This document shows, piece after piece, positions 57,433 to 64,000 of a stretch of DNA of 64,000 nucleotides. The stretch lies in the NCBI RefSeq assembly GCF_019320115.1, contig NC_089581.1, positions 65,763,310 to 65,827,309 of the forward strand. Reading direction: 5' to 3'. The stretch's first letter is position 1. Each line of letters opens with the position of its first letter. Both the position numbers and the translations under genes were made by a program. Source of the stretch: Miscanthus floridulus. Its lineage: Eukaryota > Streptophyta > Magnoliopsida > Poales > Poaceae. The notes under the pieces are model-generated. The model was not told the DNA's origin. It ran no database searches and worked only from the letters and a program-made list of their open reading frames with translations.

Positions 57433-58102
57433 TGTCGGTACGAAATGTGGCCAACAAGTAAATATTTGTAGTTTTGCCATGCGTTGTGATCGGATGTGGC
57501 CTAGCACTCAATGACACATGATTTATATTGGTTCAGGCAACAGGCCCTACGTCCAGTTGAGGTCGGTCGATGACTTTATTCCTGAGCCCAGGTGCTCAAA
57601 GTTTGTTGTGGGGTTACAAACGAGTAAGGAATGAGAAGGGGTGTTAGAGGCCCGGTCGGACTATGAGCCGAGTGGCAGAGAGTGAAGGATGCTCAAACAT
57701 GCGCTAAGTATCGGAGTGTATGCTCTATGTTCGAGCTTATAAACTATTGAGAGCGTGTAGACTGTGTAGCCATCGAGCTCTAGAGCCGTTGTGTTGTTGT
57801 CCTCGAGTCCTCAAGTCTTCGAGTCTTCGGGTCTTGGGGGCTTTGGGGGGTTCGAAGCTCCTGTCCTTTTGGTAGGAGAGAGCAGCGAGCAGAGACCCGG
57901 TGTATCCTTGATCGGAGAAAGGGGGTCGGAGTCGGACTGCGGTCCCACCTCGGCCAGGCCTTCTAGTCAGGAACCGGATCGTTGTCTTGGCCTGTCATTA
58001 TGTATCTAGACCGGCCTAGGCACGTGCTGTCGCTGCACCACCTGTTGGGGCGGGTTTTGTAGAGAAGCGGGTCCATTGGGACCCCGGTTTATGAACTCGA
58101 CA
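57433..58102 (-). repeat. 5' LTR of element C with internal deletion
   Basis: It is 670 bp against 1,076 bp for the 3' LTR. Sequence equivalent to about 39585-40010 is missing at about 57890, where GGAGAGAGC joins AGCGAGCAGAG (shared GAGC at both breakpoints). The lost part includes the TATA box. A short GTCTTCGA-type expansion is present at 57805-57835. Confidence 0.87.
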
Positions 58103-58874
58103 AATGTTTTAAATGCTTGTTTAGCGGGACTCTAGCTCCGACTACTCTTGTATAATAGTTTCTTTGGTGAAGTTGAAGCTGTCTTGAAAAAAATGGCAAA
58201 AACGGCTCCAGTGGTAGTTTTATAATAATCTGTATCAAGTTTGTGAGAAGTTGAGAAAAGGTATATTCTTTGGGCTTCGATTGCTCGGTAAAAAATAGTT
58301 CCGACGGCTTTAAATGGTTGTCAATTGAGTAGATGACCCTCCAAGACTGAATCAAATACTCCCTCCGTCCCACAATAGAGAACGTTTCCAGCAAAATTGA
58401 CAGATAGTATATATTTGTCTATATACTCGATGAGTTGACCCAACATATTGAGAAGTCTCAAGTGCAATTATGCAAAGGATGAAAGGAATATGAGCCAACT
58501 GTGAGACAGACTTGATAATCTGACCGACTCTCCATAAAAATGTCCCTATAGAATTCATACCGGTCAATATTAGTAACATTTGTATCTTCATAGAATTTTG
58601 ATGGCAAGATTATCATTATGTTGATGGCAAGATTATTGCTTAGTAATTATGATGGCAAGATTATTTGTATCTCCAAATAATTAAGGATTATTAGTATGTT
58701 ATATTATTGCTTAGTAACTATGATGGAAAGATTAATTTTGGTAAGTGCTAATATGTTGATTAGTGCTTGTTTTGTATGACAATTAGGATAATAGTGGTGC
58801 CAATTAACATATTTTATTTGTAATTAGCGACTATCATAACAAAATTAGTGTTAGTGCATATTTATTAGTGTATA
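58103..58874. other. AT-rich spacer with one Stowaway-like end and GATGGCAAGATTAT repeats
   Basis: AATGT at 58103-58107 is the right target duplication of C. CTCCCTCCGTCCCACAATAG at 58359 after TA looks like a Stowaway terminal repeat without a recognisable partner nearby. GATGGCAAGATTAT recurs at about 58601, 58622 and 58651 and, with one change, near 58722. No gene seen. Confidence 0.55.
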
Positions 58875-59114
58875 CTCCCTCTGTTCTATAATATAGTGCA
58901 TTTTAGAAATCTTAAGACAAATTAAGAGAGAACATAAAAGACGCATGAACCTTCATTTTATTTCCTAATCAAACGTTATCATCAACGTGATTAATGGTGA
59001 TTGGATGATAAATAGAAAATATTTAATGCAAAATTGATTTTTGTCCTCTAGAATGTATTATATTTGAGAAAATTTTTCAATACTAGAATGCACTATATTA
59101 CAGGACAGAGGGAG
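58875..59114. mobile_element. Stowaway MITE 1 (240 bp)
   Basis: Ends CTCCCTCTGTTCTATAATAT and, inverted, CTCCCTCTGTCCTGTAATAT, flanked by TA on both sides (58873-58874 and 59115-59116). Typical Tc1/Mariner-related Stowaway structure; non-coding. Confidence 0.9.
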
Positions 59115-59354
59115 TAATTAGTTATTATTTTTAAATAATATAAATACAATTAGTCAAGTATTCCCATCCCATCCACTCTCATCTATGTATCAAAAAAAAA
59201 TAGCTAGCCCCATCCATCCAACCAAACAAGCGGCATGGATATCCATATGCTAAAATCCATGGAGGGTCATATCTCATCCACTCTTGTCCTCAAACCAAAC
59301 ACAATCCAAGTAAATAGTTACACCACAAATACTTGTGTTTCTCTCTATAGTCTA

Positions 59355-59562
59355 CTGCTTCCTCCCAAAATAAATGTACATCTAGCTAACATTCAATCCC
59401 AAAATAAGTTCACTTTAAGATATAGTAGTTTTTTTTTTCACTTTCTCTGATTTCAAAGTGCAATTATTACATGTCACAACACCTTTCGAAGGGGTTATAT
59501 ATATGTAATTTCTCTAGTTGTATTGGTCATCCTAATCCTACATTTATTTTGAGAGGAGGGAG
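59355..59562. mobile_element. Stowaway MITE 2 (208 bp)
   Basis: The left end CTGCTTCCTCCCAAAATAAA and the right end (reverse complement CTCCCTCCTCTCAAAATAAA) are inverted repeats flanked by TA (59353-59354 and 59563-59564). Confidence 0.8.
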
Positions 59563-59764
59563 TATGCACGTAGGCTTATAGGTGCTTGAATCGGAACCCA
59601 TGTGGCAAGCTTGAAGCGGAGTTTAATTAAGGAACAAAACACGCGCGTCCTTTTGAGTTTAAATAGTGGGTTAAGCACACTTAAGCGAGAAAGATGCATG
59701 CATGATACGATAAATAAATATATATAGCTCATATAGCTCCTCTAATAACACAGCCATGCACATT

Positions 59765-60239
59765 CGAAAAACACACACACACACAGCCATGCACACACAT
59801 ACGTCCGTCTCGTCATGTCGTCAGTGTGAAACTTGAAAGCAAATTAACCATCATGGTCCATGCCAAGCAAGCCACTGTTTGATAGTCAAAGAGAGGAGTA
59901 TATATACGTGCATCCACTGCCAAGCAAACCACCGTGGAATAGGTTTTTATTTTTTTAATATATACTGATCGATCAACATCAAGCATTCCTTTTTATTTTC
60001 TTTGAAAAGTCACAACGACAACAAACATTCTTGATCCGGTCCGTGCCTGCATGTGTGAGCTAAAGAAAAAAACAAAATGAAAGATTGCACTTTTCAAAAA
60101 AGAGAAAAATGAAAGGTCGCAGCAGATGGAATGGAGGAGAGTATCTTGAGTTTCTTTCTTACTTTTTCAAAAAGCGAAAGTGTTTTCTAGCAGCAAATCA
60201 GAGGCACTAGGGCCATAGAGGTCTGGTTCCCATGACACG
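59765..60239. other. AT-rich spacer with a short (AC)n run
   Basis: An (AC) run at about 59771-59783 and several short poly(A)/(T) runs. CCAAGCAAGCCAC and CCAAGCAAACCAC repeat about 60 bp apart (59862, 59921). No gene seen. Confidence 0.5.
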
Positions 60240-60241
60240 TA

Positions 60242-60475
60242 CTCTCTCCGTCCCAAAATATCTGTCGCTTTCTCTTCCCGAGAAACAACTTTGATAAAAT
60301 ATATATTATAAAATATTAATATTTATGGTACATAATTAGTATCATTGGAAAGATCTTTGAATCTAGTTTTTTAATAAATTATTTGGAGATACAAATGTTG
60401 TATGTATTTTCTACAAATCGAGTCAAACTTGTGGCACGAAAACCGGAAACGACAAATAATATGGGACAGAAGGAG
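60242..60475. mobile_element. Stowaway MITE 3 (234 bp)
   Basis: Ends CTCTCTCCGTCCCAAAATAT and, inverted, CTCCTTCTGTCCCATATTAT, with the inner GTCG matching too. Flanked by TA (60240-60241 and 60476-60477). Confidence 0.87.
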
Positions 60476-60543
60476 TATTCTCTAGTCCACCTCCCTATCA
60501 TTGTAGTTGATATTTGTTCTCGAGATTAGTACAATACTATACG

Positions 60544-63500
60544 TGTTAGAATAACACCGGATTTATTTTAGGCAGAACCGTCCGAAATAACACGTTTTCG
60601 GATATGCTCATCTTTCACTAGACACTAAACACCTCAAAAGTAAGCTACACCAGACGGTTCCGTCGAGCACATCCCAAGAGAGAACTCGAACAATCCACGT
60701 TTTTCATCCAGAATCCAATAATGAGAACGAGTTTATAATACTCAGTCCATTTCATACAACAAGAGTTATCGGAAATACATTACTATAATACCAAGTCCAG
60801 AGTGCGGAATTTAAACAGCGGAATTAAAATAAACATCTAACGATAAGATACAAGGATCCGTCTGTGCCTACTAAAAGAATCCTCCACACAACAACCACTC
60901 CTCAAGCTGCACCTGCAACAGGGGTAAATAAACCCTGAGTACACAATATACTCGCAATACTTACCCGACTAGTGGGAATAATTTTCCGACTCCAAATGAT
61001 ATGATAAGCTTTATGGTTTGCTTGGTTTTTTTTTTTGCGAAAAAACATTACTAGTAGTGAATCCTTATGTATGTGTTTTATTAGCAGTCATGATTAGTTC
61101 ATTAGCTAACCATTCTATGTAAGCACATGTTCTACTTTGAAGCAAGAGTGGAGCAATCAGATCCATTCATTCTCTTTTATCTTCTAGTTCTTACTACGAT
61201 GCTAGACCATAGCCAAGTCATACTGTATCACATGGCGATTCGCGAACCAATGTATCCCAGTTAGATACCGTGAAATATACGCCCCGCTTGTACCCCAGGC
61301 ACAAGCAAGACCAACCCACCACTCTCCTGTCAAGGGGTCCAGGTCCCCGTTCAAACTTGGACTCTAAGCCCCCACTCCTAAGTCTCGGACTCAGTGTGGC
61401 GCTTAGACCACCACCATCCTCGTCTTCAATCAGTCGGTCCGGAAAAAGCTGAAATCCACGACAAGAGAGCAACGAGCCTTTCCGCTCCCATAAGCAAGTA
61501 TGTGCTTAGGATAATAAGTCTATGACCTGACTACCATCCACAATAATGGACGATCCTTAACCGACACGGACAGGGAAAATAGTATAACCAAGCTATGCCC
61601 CATTGGCCGCAGGACACAACCTATTACACCCACCAATATCCGTACCATATCCCTGTCCGGTCTCCATTTCCTTTCACCATTTTATCATGAGAGTAATAAA
61701 AATAATCACATATTATAAGTAAAGATAGGTTACTCATGCTACCGATAGCCTAAGCATAGCAGCAACTCGACCTATGCTAGTAGGACTCACAGGTAGGTTT
61801 ATCAATGCATGTAGTTTCAATATAAATCATGTAACATAAATGCACATCACATATATATATATATATCTGGTGATTATTCAAAATAAGGGTTATACACCGG
61901 GGCTTGCCTTGGGCAGGCGGATTGTCAGCTATGTTAGTCGTCGGTGGTTGTGGGGCTTCCTCCTATATGAGAACCTCCTCCTCGTACTCCTCGATCACCT
62001 CCTCGTACTCCTGCTCTCCGGCGGTCATGAACTCCACCAACTCATTCTCTACATGCATGCAATGATAATGCAACACTTAGTATTTTGACAACAGCAACTC
62101 TTAAAATAAGAATACACATGCTAAGCTACTAAGCTAGCTCTAATGACTAAGATACTAAGCTAATCATTATCTCTACCAATAGATTTCAAGCTCACCCAAC
62201 AAGTGCTTAACTTTTATAAACCAATATCATGCCATTATTCCTTTAGCCTTAATGGGTATTTAGCTACCATATTAAGTAATCTATTCTAGCACTACAAAAA
62301 TTACAGTGAGCACATAATAATACAATGAAGCTACTAACAAAATTTTAGGGTTTTATCTATCACCAATCCACCACAAAAATTCCTACAATTATTAATCAAA
62401 ATAATACTAAGCATCTCAACTATTTTAATGCTCCTTAGCAACCACACAGATATGTATGAACTAACTATACTAACAGGTAGACAATGTTTTTGGGAACCTA
62501 ACAAAATTAGTTTCACAATTTTTGGATATCTATATTATTTTATATTAATTACCAAAGTTCAGCTCAGAATTAAAATAAAAAGATATTTCTATTTTCCACG
62601 AAAAAGATAAACCGATTTTGGCCCAATGCGGCCCACGCGGGGGGCAGCCCACATGCGGATGCGGCCTGCGGCGGGGAGCCCGCGTGCGCTAGCACTTTTA
62701 CAAAAATGCCCTCGTGTTATCAGACAATAGCGCGAACACTACACATACTATTTCTATAGACAGCGACTTTGCAACGGAGCCCTCGTATCTTTTCACCTTC
62801 GCACCAGAGAGGTCCCCGAGATGCCCCGCGCTCGTCGACGCGGCAGACGGTGGCACTAGGTGGCATGTCGGCCACTCGAGGCTCGTACCGACCCAACTAA
62901 CGAGCCGAACCCTATCTACGACCCTAACGCCTACCCTAAGCGGCGATACGGAGCAACACGGCACACTGAAGCGAGCTGCCACCGTGCACGGTCGCCCATG
63001 ACAGCACCACGGTCCTCCCAGCGAGCTATAGTGCTAACAGGATGGTAGAGATAGGGGATAAGCACCATGGGCACACCACGAACCTAGCCGAAGTGGTGGT
63101 TTGGCCGGAGACTACCTAAGCAGGGCTGGCCGCATGCACGCGATGAGCTCAGCGACGAGCCGTGGCGGACATGGCCGCGTCAGCTAAGTCAGTCGATGAT
63201 AGCCCTGGGACCTCCTCCTGCACGAGGATCTCCTCCTCATACTCCTCGATCAACTCCTTGTACTCGTGATCACCGGTGGTCACGATCTCTACCAACTCGT
63301 TCTTTACATGCATGCAATGGTGATGCAACACTTAGTATTTATGCAATAGCAACTCTTAAAATAAGAATACACATGCTAAGCTACTAAGCTAGCTCTAATG
63401 ACTAAGGCACTAAGCTAACTATCATCTTTACCAAATAGATTCCAGGCTCACCCTACAAGTGCTTAATTTTTATAAACCAATATCATACCATTATTCATTT

Positions 63501-64000
63501 AGCCTTAATGGGTATTTAGCTACCATATTAAATAGTCTATTTTAGGGCTACAAAAATTGTAGTGAGCACATAATAATACAATGAAGCTACTATAAAAATT
63601 TTAGGGTTTTCCTATCACCAATCTACCACAAAAATTCCTACAATAATTAACTTAATAATATTGAGCACTCTCAAATGATTTAATATCTCCTAGTATCAAC
63701 AAGCACATATATGAACTAAATACACTAACAGATAGAGCACAATTCTAGGAACCTAACAAAATTTATTTCACAATTTTTGGATACTTATATGATTTTATAT
63801 GATTTACCAAAGATCAACTCAAAAATTATATTAGAAAACTATTTCTAATTCCTCATGAAAACAAAAATGTATGCTCTCGCGTGACCCACACACGCGGCCG
63901 ATGCGACGCAGCTCGCGCGCGAGCGCGCGGTGGCCCGCGGTGCGGCCCACGCGACGCCGACCCGCGCGGAGATGGCCCGTGATGGGGAAATCCCGCGCAC
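60544..64000 (-). mobile_element. Element F: minus-strand copy of the D/E family, cut by the window end
   Basis: The left end TGTTAGAATAACACC is the reverse complement of a D-type 3' end. Further on, ACCTGCAACAGGGGTAAA and CCCTGAGTAC (about 60909-60942) are the inverted D/E landmark block, and the 61218-61640 segment parallels D 26500-26830. The left flank is ATACG; the right end is outside the window. Small ORFs here are shadows of this non-coding sequence. Confidence 0.8.
61925..64000 (-). repeat. 1,255-bp tandem duplication inside element F
   Basis: TCAGCTA at 61925 recurs at 63180, and ACATGCATGCAATG at 62051 recurs at 63306; the offset is 1,255 throughout. Each unit contains an AT-rich half and a GC-rich half (about 62590-63179 and 63870-64000+). 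D has this region once, so the duplication is specific to F or its sub-lineage. The second copy leaves the window. Confidence 0.85.

Larger units (their letters stand above)
39156..58102 (-). mobile_element. Element C: Tat-lineage Ty3/gypsy retrotransposon (minus strand), same family as B
   Basis: The outer ends TGTCGGTGCG (39156) and CTCGACA (58102) are flanked by GATGT and AATGT, a 5-bp duplication with one change. On the minus strand the order is 5' LTR (58102-57433), gag, protease, RT, RNase H, second RNase H, integrase, 3' region and 3' LTR (40231-39156). An antisense gene lies on the plus strand. Element E (4,960 bp) is inserted inside, so C itself is about 14.0 kb. All coding parts are damaged. 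Confidence 0.9.

Overview
The window looks like nuclear DNA of a grass, probably a panicoid/Andropogoneae species; that narrower placement is inferred from the general look of the repeats, not from a search. About 85% of it is nested transposable elements. I find one apparently intact, spliced host gene. Nothing bacterial, organellar or viral is visible.

Layout. (1) 1-3444 is the 3' part of a Ty3/gypsy retrotransposon of the Tat lineage (A0), ending in a 394-bp LTR. (2) 3444-22899 is a second Tat-lineage element (B). Its 5' LTR is split by a nearly complete 13.6-kb element A (3645-17274), which has two 376-bp LTRs, a CTCTC target duplication, decayed gag-pol, a 7 x 110-bp tandem array and an antisense gene. 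B has lost almost all of pol and keeps a gag remnant, the integrase tail, part of its antisense gene and an LTR stub. (3) 22900-28350 is a Ty1/copia (SIRE/Maximus-like) LTR interrupted by D, a 4.5-kb TG...CA solo-LTR-like insertion with a 5-bp target duplication. (4) 28351 to about 31270 is a broken PIF/Harbinger element with DDE transposase and Myb/SANT-like remnants on the minus strand. (5) About 31.3-36.5 kb is the only gene island. It contains a 7-exon minus-strand gene for a 223-aa single-Myb, telobox (TRF-like) protein at 33585-36176, with a truncated LINE in intron 1 and an Au-type SINE downstream. (6) 36525-38751 is a terminal-inverted-repeat element enclosing a second inverted-repeat segment that carries a gene-like exon. 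(7) 39156-58102 is C, a minus-strand Tat element related to B. It is interrupted by E (4.96 kb, same family as D, perfect GGTGG duplication), which lies inside C's antisense gene. (8) 58103-60543 is AT-rich spacer with three Stowaway MITEs and one single end. (9) 60544-64000 is F, a minus-strand copy of the D/E family with a 1.25-kb internal duplication, cut by the window end.

How the parts relate. A0, A, B and C each carry, between integrase and 3' LTR, a gene on the strand opposite to gag-pol, of the 'putative gypsy-type transposon' (PF04195-like) kind. In C it has visible splice sites. It is the most persistent non-standard feature of the window. All transposon coding regions seen here carry stops, frameshifts, deletions or catalytic-residue changes, so the elements look immobile. 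All calls come from reading the sequence and from family knowledge; no database search was run.
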